A stretch of DNA of 64,000 bases from Alphaproteobacteria bacterium (GTDB lineage: Bacteria; Pseudomonadota; Alphaproteobacteria; Acetobacterales; Acetobacteraceae). Below are positions 52,054-61,236 of this stretch, one piece after another. The DNA is taken from positions 1-64,000 of the forward strand of contig VGDM01000002.1 in the NCBI GenBank assembly GCA_016869715.1, in the 5' to 3' direction. Position 1 is the first letter of the stretch. Each line of letters starts with the position of its first letter. Made by a program: the position numbers and the translations under genes. The notes beneath the pieces are model-generated. The model was given only the letters and a program-made list of their open reading frames with translations. It was not told where the DNA came from and made no database searches.

Positions 52054-52097
52054 GTATTTTCAAGCCAAGTGAAATCACTTGGCGACTCCGAAAATAC
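52054..52097 (+). repeat. 44-bp nested-hairpin repeat, copy E, with compensatory stem change
   Basis: GTATTTTCAAGCCAAGTGAAATCACTTGGCGACTCCGAAAATAC; begins at the base after the upstream TGA. Confidence 0.88.
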
Positions 52098-52109
52098 GAT
52101 TAAATGAAG

Positions 52110-52883
52110 TCAGATCCCAAGCACATGCTTCATGCCGTAAAGCGCGGGCGCGCGCCCATGCACCCAAAGTGCTGCGCGCACCGCCCCAGTGGCATAAACA
52201 CGGCGATCGAAACTTCTGTGTGTCAGGCTGATATGTTCTGAAGCGGCGGCGAAAAGCAGCGTGTGTTCACCCACGACCTGCCCGCCGCGCATGGCCGAGA
52301 AGCCGATGGTGCCGGTACCACGCGGGCCGCAATGGCCATCGCGCCCGCGTTCAATGCCCGCTTCTTCCATGGTGGTGCTGCGCCCGGCGGCCACCGCACG
52401 GCCCAAAGCCACTGCGGTGCCGGATGGCGCATCCACCTTTTGGCGGTGATGTATCTCGACAATCTCGGCATCATACTGCGCGCCAGGCAGGGCGGCGGCC
52501 ATGCGTTCAGCGATGGCGAGGAACAGATTGACGCCGGACGCGAAATTCGCGGCATAGACAATCGGCGCGCGCTTGCCGGCTTCAGCCACGGCTGCCTCCG
52601 CTGCCGCTGAAAGACCGGAACTGCCGAGAATAAAACCCTTGCCGCAGGAAGCGGCGGCAGCAGCATGGGCGGTCGCGGACTCGGCATGGGTGAAATCAAT
52701 CACCACATCGGAAACCGCGAAAAGTGCCGCAATATCGGGAAAGCTTTGCAAGCCGGCAGGGGCAGGCTTGCCGCCCGCGCGCAAGGTGCCGCCCACACAT
52801 ACCGCGCCGGCGGCGGCGACCTCTTCAATCAACAACCGGCCCATGCGCCCGGCCATGCCGGCGATACCAATGCGAATGCTCAT
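52110..52883 (-). CDS. dapB: 4-hydroxy-tetrahydrodipicolinate reductase
   Basis: IRIGIAGMAGRMGRLLIEEVAAAG...DVVIDFTHAESATAHAAAAA...EIVEIHHRQKVDAPSGTAVALG. Confidence 0.96.
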   Translation of the reverse strand: MSIRIGIAGMAGRMGRLLIEEVAAAGAVCVGGTLRAGGKPAPAGLQSFPDIAALFAVSDVVIDFTHAESATAHAAAAASCGKGFILGSSGLSAAAEAAVAEAGKRAPIVYAANFASGVNLFLAIAERMAAALPGAQYDAEIVEIHHRQKVDAPSGTAVALGRAVAAGRSTTMEEAGIERGRDGHCGPRGTGTIGFSAMRGGQVVGEHTLLFAAASEHISLTHRSFDRRVYATGAVRAALWVHGRAPALYGMKHVLGI

Positions 52884-52940
52884 GGCGGTTCTCCCGTGAT
52901 TGCAAATATTGTTTGACCCAAGCCTTATCGCTCTTGCTCG

Positions 52941-53873
52941 TCAATCCGCCCGCGGATGCGCCTTACGCCAGGTCTCCAGCAGCGCCGCCGCATCCACCGC
53001 CGTGTAGCGCTGCGTGGTCGAAAGGCTGGCATGGCCGAGCAATTCCTGAATCGCGCGCAAATCAGCCCCGCCGCCCAGCAAATGCGTGGCGAAGGAATGG
53101 CGGAGCGCATGTGGGCTTGCATGTTCCGGCAGCCCGGCGAGCTTACGGAAATCACGCAGCCTTTTTTGTGCCACCGCCGGATCAAGCCGCGCCCCGCGCG
53201 CGCCGATGAATAGCGGCTCATCCACAGTACCCACGCCGCGTTCCGCCAGATATGCCGCCATGGCATCGCGGATCACCGGCAGGATCGGCACCAGCCTTTC
53301 CTTATTGCCCTTACCGAGAACCTTGAGCGCTGCGTCTGATCCCGGTTGCGGCGCATCCCCAAGATTGAGCGCCAATACCTCGCCAAGTCTTAACCCCGCG
53401 CCATAAAGCAGCGTGAACAAGGCGCGGTCGCGGGCGGCTTGCAGGCGCGGGTTTTCATGCCGGCCCAGCGCATAAACATCAGCGACATCTTCGGCGGCGG
53501 CGCGCGCTTCCTTTTCACTCAAGGCGCGCGGCAAGGGCTGCTTGGCACGCGGCGCGCGCAGCCCCGCGAGCGCCACCGGCGCCATGCCCTGATGGCGTTG
53601 CAAATAACGCAAAAACCCGCGAATGGCGGCAAGCTTTCGGGCGCGGGTTGCGGCGCTGTCACCTTCCATTGCGCGGGCAGATAGAAAGGCGCGCAAATCA
53701 GCGGGCCGCAGCACGCCAAGCGCAGCCAGGTCAGGCTCCGCGCCCAAATGCCCGGTCAGGAAGGCAAGGAATTGCGCTACATCGCGGCCATAGGCTTCGA
53801 CGCTATGTGCACTCGCGCGGCGTTCACGGGCGAACCAGCTAAGCCAGGTGGCAGCGGCCTCAGAACCCCCCAT
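52941..53873 (-). CDS. xerC: Tyrosine recombinase XerC
   Basis: LLYGAGLRLGEVLALNLGD...KGNKERLVPILP...SPHALRHSFATHLLGGGADLRAIQELLGHASLSTTQRYTAVD. Confidence 0.93.
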   Translation of the reverse strand: MGGSEAAATWLSWFARERRASAHSVEAYGRDVAQFLAFLTGHLGAEPDLAALGVLRPADLRAFLSARAMEGDSAATRARKLAAIRGFLRYLQRHQGMAPVALAGLRAPRAKQPLPRALSEKEARAAAEDVADVYALGRHENPRLQAARDRALFTLLYGAGLRLGEVLALNLGDAPQPGSDAALKVLGKGNKERLVPILPVIRDAMAAYLAERGVGTVDEPLFIGARGARLDPAVAQKRLRDFRKLAGLPEHASPHALRHSFATHLLGGGADLRAIQELLGHASLSTTQRYTAVDAAALLETWRKAHPRAD

Positions 53874-53874
53874 A

Positions 53875-54585
53875 TCAACGCGCTATCGCCGCCGCCACGG
53901 CGCGGCCTAGAAACACCAAGGGTTCCGTGCCATGGCGCGCCGGCAGCGCATGCGCATCCCGCGCGCCCAGCGCCAGCAGCATCAAGGGCTGCTGCGCCAC
54001 CACCACGCGCACCAACGCATCGCGCGCAATCAACCCGCCCGCTTCGCCGTGGAGCGTATCGGCATCTTCGGGCTTGTCGCGCACCAGCACATCGCGCCCA
54101 CGCCCGAGCAATTTTTCCACCATGCCGCGCGTCAAGGGGCGCTGTTCCGGGCGCATCCAAAGCTGGCCGGGATTATCCGGCGGTTCCACACAAAGCGTGC
54201 AGCTTTCAAGCCCCAGCAGATTGGGCCATTCCTGCGCCACCGTCTCAGGCGCATTGTCTGACCGCATCAGCGCCAGCACCGCCAAGCGCACACGCGACAC
54301 CAGGCCAAGCCCCGCGCGTTCCGCATCCAAGGCCGTGCGCAATTCCGCATCCAGCGCATTCGCGCGTTCGCGTTCTGCGGCCAGCATCGCCGCCATGTGA
54401 TCCGTCAGCCCATCACCATGCACGCGCCGTGGCGGCGCCAGCGCGCGGTAAAGTTCTGGCCTTTCTGCCAGAAACCCCGAATGGGCGCGCAGGAATGCTT
54501 CCACCTCCTCAGCCGAGGGCCCGTTCGGGGCCTTCCCGTCTGAGGAAGGGTCGCTCACAGGATGCTTTGTCCGGTCTTTTTCCAA
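53875..54585 (-). CDS. DUF484 family protein
   Basis: [59 protein letters not shown]; next to xerC. Confidence 0.82.
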   Translation of the reverse strand: MEKDRTKHPVSDPSSDGKAPNGPSAEEVEAFLRAHSGFLAERPELYRALAPPRRVHGDGLTDHMAAMLAAERERANALDAELRTALDAERAGLGLVSRVRLAVLALMRSDNAPETVAQEWPNLLGLESCTLCVEPPDNPGQLWMRPEQRPLTRGMVEKLLGRGRDVLVRDKPEDADTLHGEAGGLIARDALVRVVVAQQPLMLLALGARDAHALPARHGTEPLVFLGRAVAAAIAR

Positions 54586-55211
54586 TCAGCCAGAAACGCT
54601 TCCAGCCCCTTGTCGGTCAAAGGATGCTTCAGCAATTGGCGGATCACGGCGGGCGGCAGGGTCGCGACATGGGCGCCCAGCTTGGCACTTTCCACCAGAT
54701 GAATCGGATGGCGGATGGAAGCGACCAGAACCTCGGTACGAAGGGTGGGGTAATTGCGGTATATCTGCACAATGTCCGCAATCAGCCGCATGCCATCGGT
54801 CGCGATATCATCAAGCCGCCCGACAAAGGGGGAGATGAAGGCGGCACCTGCCTTGGCCGCCAGCAGCGCCTGGGCGGCAGAAAAGCAGAGCGTGACATTC
54901 ACCAGGGCGCCCTCAGCCGCCAGTGTGCGGCAGGCGATCAGCCCGGCTTCCGTGAGCGGCACCTTGACCGCGACATTGGGCGCAATGGCGCGCAAAAAGC
55001 GCCCTTCGGCTAGCATGCCGGTAGCGTCTGTCGCGGTGACCTCGGCGCTGACCGGGCCCGGCGTGATGGCGCAGATTTCCGCAATCACCTGCTTCATGTC
55101 GCGGCCGGATTTGGCGATGAGTGAGGGGTTGGTCGTGACCCCATCCACCATGCACAATTCGGCCAGCGCACGGATTTCAGCGACTTCGGCAGTATCAACA
55201 AAGAATTTCAT
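54555..55211 (-). CDS. Transaldolase / fructose-6-phosphate aldolase-like
   Basis: [58 protein letters not shown]. Confidence 0.94.
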   Translation of the reverse strand: MKFFVDTAEVAEIRALAELCMVDGVTTNPSLIAKSGRDMKQVIAEICAITPGPVSAEVTATDATGMLAEGRFLRAIAPNVAVKVPLTEAGLIACRTLAAEGALVNVTLCFSAAQALLAAKAGAAFISPFVGRLDDIATDGMRLIADIVQIYRNYPTLRTEVLVASIRHPIHLVESAKLGAHVATLPPAVIRQLLKHPLTDKGLEAFLADWKKTGQSIL

Positions 55212-55314
55212 GAATTCCAATCCTGCGTGGCGAAAGAAAAAGCTTGGGTGGGCAAAGGCGCTGGTCTTTCCCAAGCGCATGCCTTTCCACCTCGAATGTC
55301 GTAGATCATAGCCC

Positions 55315-57537
55315 ATGCCGGCCCCTTCGCGAAAGCAGTCCCTTTTGCCTGAGACAATTTCTTCAAGCCCCGTCAGGCGCTTGCGGGTGCTGCTGCCGCT
55401 GCCTCTGGCCGATGCCTATGATTACCGGGCGTTTGAGGATGTGCCGCCGCCCGGCAGTTTCGTTGCCGTGCCGCTGGGTGGGCGGCAGGTGATTGGCGTG
55501 GTCTGGGATGAGGCATCCGAGTCGCAGCTGCCGGAGCATCGGCTGCGCCCCATCGCTGCCATGCTGGAAGCGCCACCCATGCCGGAAAAGCTGCGCCGCT
55601 TCGTTGATTGGGTCGCGGCCTATACGCTTTCGCCGCGCGGCGCGGTGCTGCGCATGGCGATGAGCGTGCCTGCCGCTCTGGAAGCGCCGCACCACCGCGC
55701 CGGCTGGTGCCGCGCCGATCCGCTGCCGGAAGCCGCGCGCCTGACACCTGCACGCCAGCGCGTGCTGGCCGCCTTGCCAGCGCATGAGGTGCGCGCGTCG
55801 GATGATTTGGCCCGCGAAGCGGCCGTTGCACACGCCGTGCTGCGCGGCATGGCCGATGCGGGCTTGCTGGTCCCTGGCCTGCTGCCGCCGCTTGAGGATT
55901 TCCGCCCGCCTGATCTTGCCCGCCCCGGCCCCGTGCTGGATCCCGACCAGGCCGAGGCAGCGGCATTGTTGCGTTCGGCTGTGGCACGGGAGGCCTACAG
56001 CACCACGCTGCTTTCCGGCGTGACCGGTTCCGGCAAGACCGAGGTCTATTTCGAAGCCATCGCCGCCGCGCTGCAGGCCGGGCGGCAGGCTTTGGTGCTG
56101 CTGCCGGAAATAGCACTTTCCGCGCAATGGCTGGACCGTTTCCGGGCGCGCTTCAGCACCGACCCGGCGCTGTGGCATTCAGAACTTTCGCCGCGCACCC
56201 GGCGCATCACCTGGCGCGCGGTGGCGGAAGGCCGCGCCCCCGTGCTGGTGGGGGCGCGTTCGGCGCTGTTTCTGCCCTTTCCCGATCTCGGCTTGATCGT
56301 GGTGGATGAGGAACACGAAACCGCCTTCAAGCAGGAAGATGGTGTCATCTATCACGCGCGCGATATGGCGGTGGTGCGGGCGCGCCTGTCTGATGCGGCT
56401 TGTGTGCTCGTAAGTGCGACACCCTCGCTTGAAACGCTGACCAATGCGCGCGCCGGGCGTTACGGTGAATGCCATCTGGCCGCGCGCCATGGCGGCGCGG
56501 TTATGCCGGAAATTGGCCTAATAGACCTCAGGCGCGAAACCCCGCCACGCGGGCGCTTCCTGAGCCCTGCTTTGGTCGCGGCGGTGGGCGAGACCCTCAA
56601 GCGCGGCGAACAGGCCATGCTATTCTTGAACCGGCGCGGCTATGCGCCGCTGACGCTCTGTCGCGCCTGTGGCCATCGGCTGCGCTGCCCTAATTGCACC
56701 GCCTGGCTGGTAGAACACCGAGCCGCGCGACGGCTGCAATGCCACCATTGCGGCCATGTGGAAGCGCCGCCAAGCCATTGCCCAAGCTGTGCCGCGCCGC
56801 ATAGCACGGTGCCGATTGGTCCCGGCGTGGAGCGCGTTTTGGAAGAAGCTGCAACGCTATTCCCGGAGGCGCGGCGCCTGGTAATGGCATCCGACACGCT
56901 GCCCGGCCCGGCAGCAGCGGCGGCTGCGGCAGAGGCGATTGAAAAGCGCGAGGTGGATCTGATCATTGGCACGCAGATTGTCGCCAAGGGCTGGCATTTT
57001 CCCTATCTCACGCTGGTTGGCGTGGTAGATGCTGATCTTGGTCTCGCCGGGGGCGATTTGCGCGCGGCGGAGCGCACCGTGCAGCTTCTCCATCAGGTGG
57101 CGGGCCGTGCCGGGCGGGCGGAACATCCGGGGCGCGTTTTGCTGCAAAGCTTCTCGCCGGATCATCCGGTGATGCAGGCTTTGGTTTCCGGCGAATATGA
57201 AGCCTTCATGGCCGCCGAGGCCGAGGCGCGGCGGCCTGGCTCCTGGCCGCCCTTTGGCCGCCTGGCGGCCTTGATCGTAAGTTCCCCCGATGAAAAGGCA
57301 GCAGATCGCGTCGCGCGGGATTTGGGTCGCGCCGCACCGGCAGGGCAGTGGGTGGAGGTGCTGGGGCCCGCGCCCGCGCCGCTTGCCTTATTGCGGGGGC
57401 GACATCGGCGTCGGCTATTGCTCAAGGCGCGGCGCGACATTGGCGTGCAGCGGCTTTTAGACGAATGGCTGGCGAAGGTGGATGTGCCCGGCAATGTGCG
57501 GGTACAGGTGGATGTGGATCCGGTGGGGTTTTTGTAA
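55315..57537 (+). CDS. priA: Primosomal protein N' (PriA helicase)
   Basis: [22 protein letters not shown]...[30 protein letters not shown]...[20 protein letters not shown]...[17 protein letters not shown]...[14 protein letters not shown]. Confidence 0.96.
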   Translation: MPAPSRKQSLLPETISSSPVRRLRVLLPLPLADAYDYRAFEDVPPPGSFVAVPLGGRQVIGVVWDEASESQLPEHRLRPIAAMLEAPPMPEKLRRFVDWVAAYTLSPRGAVLRMAMSVPAALEAPHHRAGWCRADPLPEAARLTPARQRVLAALPAHEVRASDDLAREAAVAHAVLRGMADAGLLVPGLLPPLEDFRPPDLARPGPVLDPDQAEAAALLRSAVAREAYSTTLLSGVTGSGKTEVYFEAIAAALQAGRQALVLLPEIALSAQWLDRFRARFSTDPALWHSELSPRTRRITWRAVAEGRAPVLVGARSALFLPFPDLGLIVVDEEHETAFKQEDGVIYHARDMAVVRARLSDAACVLVSATPSLETLTNARAGRYGECHLAARHGGAVMPEIGLIDLRRETPPRGRFLSPALVAAVGETLKRGEQAMLFLNRRGYAPLTLCRACGHRLRCPNCTAWLVEHRAARRLQCHHCGHVEAPPSHCPSCAAPHSTVPIGPGVERVLEEAATLFPEARRLVMASDTLPGPAAAAAAAEAIEKREVDLIIGTQIVAKGWHFPYLTLVGVVDADLGLAGGDLRAAERTVQLLHQVAGRAGRAEHPGRVLLQSFSPDHPVMQALVSGEYEAFMAAEAEARRPGSWPPFGRLAALIVSSPDEKAADRVARDLGRAAPAGQWVEVLGPAPAPLALLRGRHRRRLLLKARRDIGVQRLLDEWLAKVDVPGNVRVQVDVDPVGFL

Positions 57538-57564
57538 TTCGAGGGGGGCGTTATGCCCCAGCCT

Positions 57565-57981
57565 TTAATCGTCCCGATGCACCCGCTCCATGCGTTCATG
57601 GCGTTCCTGCGCCTCGATCGTCATGGTGGCGATGGGCCGCGCTTCCAGCCGGCGAAGCGAAATCGGCTCCCCGCTTTCTTCGCAATAGCCATAGGTGCCG
57701 TATTCAATCCGGTCCAAGGCCTGGTCAATCTTGTTGATCAGCTTCCGTGCTCGGTCCCTAGTGCGCAACTCAAGCGCGCGGTCGGTTTCGACAGACGCGC
57801 GATCCGCGATGTCAGCCTCCGCTATGCCACCTTCCGAAAGGGAGGAGAGTGTCTCACCGGCTTCGCGCACCAAATCCTGGCGCCATCTCAAAAGTTTTTG
57901 TCTGAAATACGCAACTTGCAGCGCATTCATGAACCCCTCGGCATCCGAGGGACGGTAATCGGGCGGCAATGTGACTAACAT
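57565..57981 (-). CDS. dksA: DksA/TraR-family RNA polymerase-binding protein
   Basis: FRQKLLRWRQDLVREAGETLSSL...DRIEYGTYGYCEESGEPISLRRLEARPIATMTIEAQERHER. Confidence 0.9.
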   Translation of the reverse strand: MLVTLPPDYRPSDAEGFMNALQVAYFRQKLLRWRQDLVREAGETLSSLSEGGIAEADIADRASVETDRALELRTRDRARKLINKIDQALDRIEYGTYGYCEESGEPISLRRLEARPIATMTIEAQERHERMERVHRDD

Positions 57982-58123
57982 ATTATTTTCTTCCTCCGCC
58001 TTGCACTTGCCCCAAGTTGGTGCCTTGCTGAAACCTGCCTCGGGCACTTAAAAAAGCTTCTACACCGTGTTGTCACAGGGCGCCAAGGGGCGAAGTGTGA
58101 CAAATGCCTGAAAAAAGTCGATT

Positions 58124-58513
58124 TCAGCTTTCAATGCCGCGCCGGGCCAATCCCAACCTGGCCCTCAGTGCGATGGCCTCAACCGCCTCAGCCAGGCCCG
58201 GATCGGCGGGCTTTATGCCCTCGGTCAGCCGGGCCAATTCCTGCGATCGGGCGGGACCGGCGCGGACTTCCAGCGATTACAATTGCAGTGCATTCAATTC
58301 GCGCAGCATATCCTCTCCGCGGTGAAAGGCGCGGGCATTCCGCTCCTCGGCCGGGGCCGATTCTTGAACGGCCAGAAGCCCAAGGGCGGTTGCCGCCGAA
58401 ACGCAGGTACTGGCATTGGCTCCGCGCGATTCTTCGGCCCCGCCCCCCACACGAAAGCCGCCCGAGGTGCCACGCGTTGACCGCGTCCCCGGCGCATTGG
58501 CGCCGCCCGTCAC
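58124..58513 (-). pseudogene. fliX: Flagellar assembly regulator FliX, interrupted by in-frame TAA
   Basis: MTGGANAPGTRSTRGTSGGFRVG...ALGLLAVQE...RGEDMLRELNALQL*SLEVRAGPARSQELARLTEGIKPADPGLAEAVEAIALRARLGLARRGIES*; dksA-fliX-flgI context. Confidence 0.72.
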
Positions 58514-58574
58514 GCCCCGAATAACGACTATCTGACCTCCTTCTCCCGCCCTGTCCCGGCAGGCTCAGCCGGGA

Positions 58575-58592
58575 CCCGGCAGGTTTTGCCGC
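58575..58592. promoter_or_regulatory. FlbD ftr-like palindrome (CGGCA...TGCCG) upstream of sigma-54 site
   Basis: CCCGGCAGGTTTTGCCG in the fliX-flgI divergent region; resemblance to Caulobacter ftr elements is inferred. Confidence 0.4.
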
Positions 58593-58620
58593 GGCGACTC
58601 GGCGAAGACGCCGCGAAAAC

Positions 58621-58636
58621 CTGGCACGGGCCTTGC
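58621..58636 (+). promoter_or_regulatory. Sigma-54 (RpoN) -24/-12 promoter for flgI
   Basis: C-TGGCACG-GGCC-TTGC: exact TGGCACG-N4-TTGC spacing, about 50-110 nt 5' of the flgI start. Confidence 0.8.
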
Positions 58637-58689
58637 CCTAAAACCAGTAGACCGCCGCCCGCGATCGGGGCGGATACCGAAGACAGAAT

Positions 58690-59810
58690 TTGACTCGTGT
58701 AGCGCAAGCGCTCGCAAAAATCCTTACCGCCATGGTTTTGGCGGCGTGTTTTTTGCGCCGCCCGCCGCAGCCCAAATCGGCATCAAGGATATAGTGGATA
58801 TGGAGGGTGTGCGCTACAACCAATTGGTCGGTTACGGCTTGGTCATTGGCCTGAATGGCACCGGGGATCGCCTGAGAAGCGCGGTCTTTACCCGCCAATC
58901 CCTGGTCGGAATGTTGGAACGCCTCGGCCTCAATACGCGCGATTTCGAACGCCAATTGGATACCAAGAATATCGCCGCCGTGGTGGTGACGGCGAATTTG
59001 CCCGCCTTCGCCAAGCCCGGCAGCCGGATTGATGTGGGGGTTTCTGCTCTGGGTGATGGGACAAACCTGACCGGTGGCACCTTGTTGGTGACCCCTTTGC
59101 CTGGCGCTGATGGTGCGGTTTACACTGTTGCGCCGGGCGCCTTGGCAACTGGCGCGATTGCGGCGCGTGGTGATACTGATTCCGTCATGTGCGGTATACC
59201 GACCGCCGGGCGTGTTTCCAATGGCGCGATTGTGGAACGCGAGGTGTCCTTCACGCTGGCCAATCGGGACCGCGTGCGGCTTTCGCTGCGCAATCCTGAT
59301 TTGACCACAGCGCGGCGCATCGCCACCGCCATCAATAATTCGGCGCGGTGGAAAGTCGTGACCGCAACCGATCCGCGCACCGTCTCCGTTGTACTCAATG
59401 GCCGCGATCCGGTATCGTTTCTGACACATATCGAAAGACTGCGGATTGAACCCGACCAGATCGCCCGCGTGGTGATTGATGAAGCGACGGGGACGATTGT
59501 GATGGGCGATGCGGTGCGGGTTTCCACCGTGGCCATTGCGCAGAGCAATTTAACCAGTCCTGCAACCGAAACCCCGCCTTTAAGCCAGCCCAATGCCTTT
59601 GCGCAAGGGAAGACCCAGGTCGTACCGCGCACCGGCATTGAAATTGAAGACCAATCAGATCGCCGGCCAGGCATTCTAACGCAAAATGTTACGCTACAGG
59701 AATTGGTACGTAGTCTGAACAGCCTGGGTGTTGGTCCGCACGAGCTGATTTCCATCCTGCAAGCCATCAAGGCCGCCGGCGCCTTCCAGGCTGATCTGAA
59801 GCTTCGTTGA
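58690..59810 (+). pseudogene. flgI: Flagellar P-ring protein FlgI; mature-protein frame intact (58746..59810), signal-peptide frame shifted at a T6 tract
   Basis: IGIKDIVDMEGVRYNQLVGYGLVIGLNGTGDRL...NGAIVEREVSF...NVTLQELVRSLNSLGVGPHELISILQAIKAAGAFQADL; upstream LTRVAQALAKILTAMVLAACFL lies in another frame. Confidence 0.85.
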
Positions 59811-60160
59811 TGATGGATGCCACCAATCTTGTCGCCCCGCAGAAGCGCGCTGTGCGCCCGCCTAAGGCAGGCGGCTTGTCTGAAGCTGCCATGCGCAAAT
59901 CCGCAAAGGATTTCGAAGCCTAGGCTTTGGGATTTTTGCTGCAACCGATCTTCGCCACCGTGGACATGTCCAAATCCTCCTTCGGAGGCGGCGCGGCCGA
60001 GGCGCAATGGCGCCCGATGCTGGTTGAGGCCTTCGCGGCATCGGCCGTGCGGGCCGGCGGTGTTGGCATTGCCGATTCTGTCTATCGCGACTTGCTCCGC
60101 CAAAACGGAGCTCTGAAGCCCAATATGGGAGAGGCCCAACCATGTTGGATGCGTTGTTGA
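59810..60160 (+). pseudogene. flgJ: Rod-binding protein (FlgJ N-terminal-type) interrupted by amber
   Basis: MMDATNLVAPQKRAVRPPKAGGLSEAAMRKSAKDFEA*ALGFLLQPIFATVDMSKSSFGGGAAEAQWRPMLVEAFAASAVRAGGVGIADSVYRDLL; TAG at 59921 where Gln is expected. Confidence 0.85.
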
Positions 60161-60477
60161 TCGCTGGCAAAAGGCTGGCTGATGCCCTGCGTGCGGAAAA
60201 TGAAGCGCTGGCGAAGCTTGATCTTTCGCGCGCTGCCAAGCTTGCGGAGCGCAAGATCGCGGCGACCGATGCCTTCGCCCAGGCCTATGCCGCACAGGCC
60301 AAGCACGGTGCCCGCCCTGATGGCGCGATGCGTGAAGAAGCACAGATGCTGACCCATCAATTGGAAGATTTGGGAAGCGAGAAGCGTAAGCTGCTGGAAC
60401 GGGCGATTTCGCTGCAGTCACGCGTGATTGAAACCATCGCGACAGCCGCGCTGCCGCGCGTGGCCAATCCTGGCTAG
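60142..60477 (+). CDS. Small coiled-coil protein, possible FlgN-type flagellar chaperone
   Basis: ORF overlaps the 3' end of flgJ; Leu/Ala/Glu-rich helical LIAGKRLADALRAENEALAKLDLSRAAKLAERKIAATDAF. Confidence 0.5.
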   Translation: MLDALLIAGKRLADALRAENEALAKLDLSRAAKLAERKIAATDAFAQAYAAQAKHGARPDGAMREEAQMLTHQLEDLGSEKRKLLERAISLQSRVIETIATAALPRVANPG

Positions 60478-60540
60478 GGGCCGCGGGGCTATCAGACCCC
60501 GCCGCGCCAGACGCCGGCCTTGGCGGTCGCGGTGGGCGCC

Positions 60541-60574
60541 AAAAAAAGCTACGCCCGGCAATTGCTGCCGGGCG
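60541..60574 (-). terminator. Rho-independent terminator for the RidA gene
   Basis: On - strand: CGCCCGGCA-GCAAT-TGCCGGGCG stem-loop followed by TAGCTTTTTTT. Confidence 0.8.
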
Positions 60575-60628
60575 CTTGCTTTATGACAAGGCTCGGCGTT
60601 GCGCGCCGGCGCCTTTCTGCTTGCCGCT

Positions 60629-60979
60629 TCAGCGGCAGGCCGTGACCATGATTTCTACCAAATGGCGCGGATCGGCCATATTGGCTTCGACGCAAGCGCG
60701 CGCCGGGGCGCCGCCGGCTGGCAGCCAGGCGGTCCAAAGTTCATTCATCGCGCCGCGATCACGAATATCTTTCAGCCAAATCTGGGCTGAGAGCATGCGT
60801 GTCTTGTCGGTGCCATTGGCTTCCAGCGCGGCATCAATCTTGGCTAGCACTTCCGCCGTTTGGCCCTTGATGTCCTTGGATAGGTCATCGGCGGTGAGGC
60901 CCGCGAGAAACACGAAATTATGATATTCGACTGAGGAAGAAAGGATCTGGTTTGATCCCTGACGATTGATTTTGCTCAT
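60629..60979 (-). CDS. RidA/YjgF-family protein
   Basis: VEYHNFVFLAGLTADDLSKDIKGQTAEVLAKIDAALEANGTDKTRMLSAQIWLKDIRDRGAMNELW. Confidence 0.92.
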   Translation of the reverse strand: MSKINRQGSNQILSSSVEYHNFVFLAGLTADDLSKDIKGQTAEVLAKIDAALEANGTDKTRMLSAQIWLKDIRDRGAMNELWTAWLPAGGAPARACVEANMADPRHLVEIMVTACR

Positions 60980-61133
60980 TTCCGGCCTTTCAGAAGGGTT
61001 GGACAGCGCCAGGCGCTGGAGCGATTACTAGAACACAATGCGTTTGGTGCGAAATGGCCCCTTAGCGGTGCTTCCAGCTCATTCATCTTCGCCCATTTAG
61101 CCGCATCAATCAGAACGGGATCGGCTGGTCTTG

Positions 61134-61236
61134 AGAGCGTGTTGCGTTCACATATGTTCACACAACCCGCTCTACGTGTTGTTTTGCGAGCATCCTCACG
61201 CGTTCAGATGTTCCATCTGAACGCGATATATTCTAG
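61134..61236. repeat. ~100-bp two-hairpin intergenic element, copy 2 (inverted relative to copy 1)
   Basis: AGAGCGTGTTGCGTTCACATATGTTCACACAACCCGCTCT...CGCGTTCAGATGTTCCATCTGAACGCG. Confidence 0.88.

Noticed and set aside
52941-53873. Tyrosine recombinase as evidence of an integrated mobile element
   Set aside because: Sequence and DUF484/dapB neighbourhood fit housekeeping XerC; no att-like repeats, tRNA or phage genes nearby.
53748-55013. 421-aa plus-strand ORF over DUF484/transaldolase
   Set aside because: Pro/Arg/Ala-rich shadow ORF antisense to DUF484 and transaldolase.
57565-57981. DksA with degenerate zinc finger as something novel
   Set aside because: A single-Cys finger (CEESGEPI...ARPIATM) is, to my knowledge, common in alphaproteobacterial DksA homologues.
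59120-60421. 433-aa minus-strand ORF opposite flgI-flgJ-flgN
   Set aside because: Spurious long ORF antisense to recognisable flagellar proteins; low-complexity translation.
60976-61161. 61-aa minus-strand ORF upstream of ridA
   Set aside because: Overlaps the dispersed repeat, no start-site context or recognisable family; most likely non-coding.
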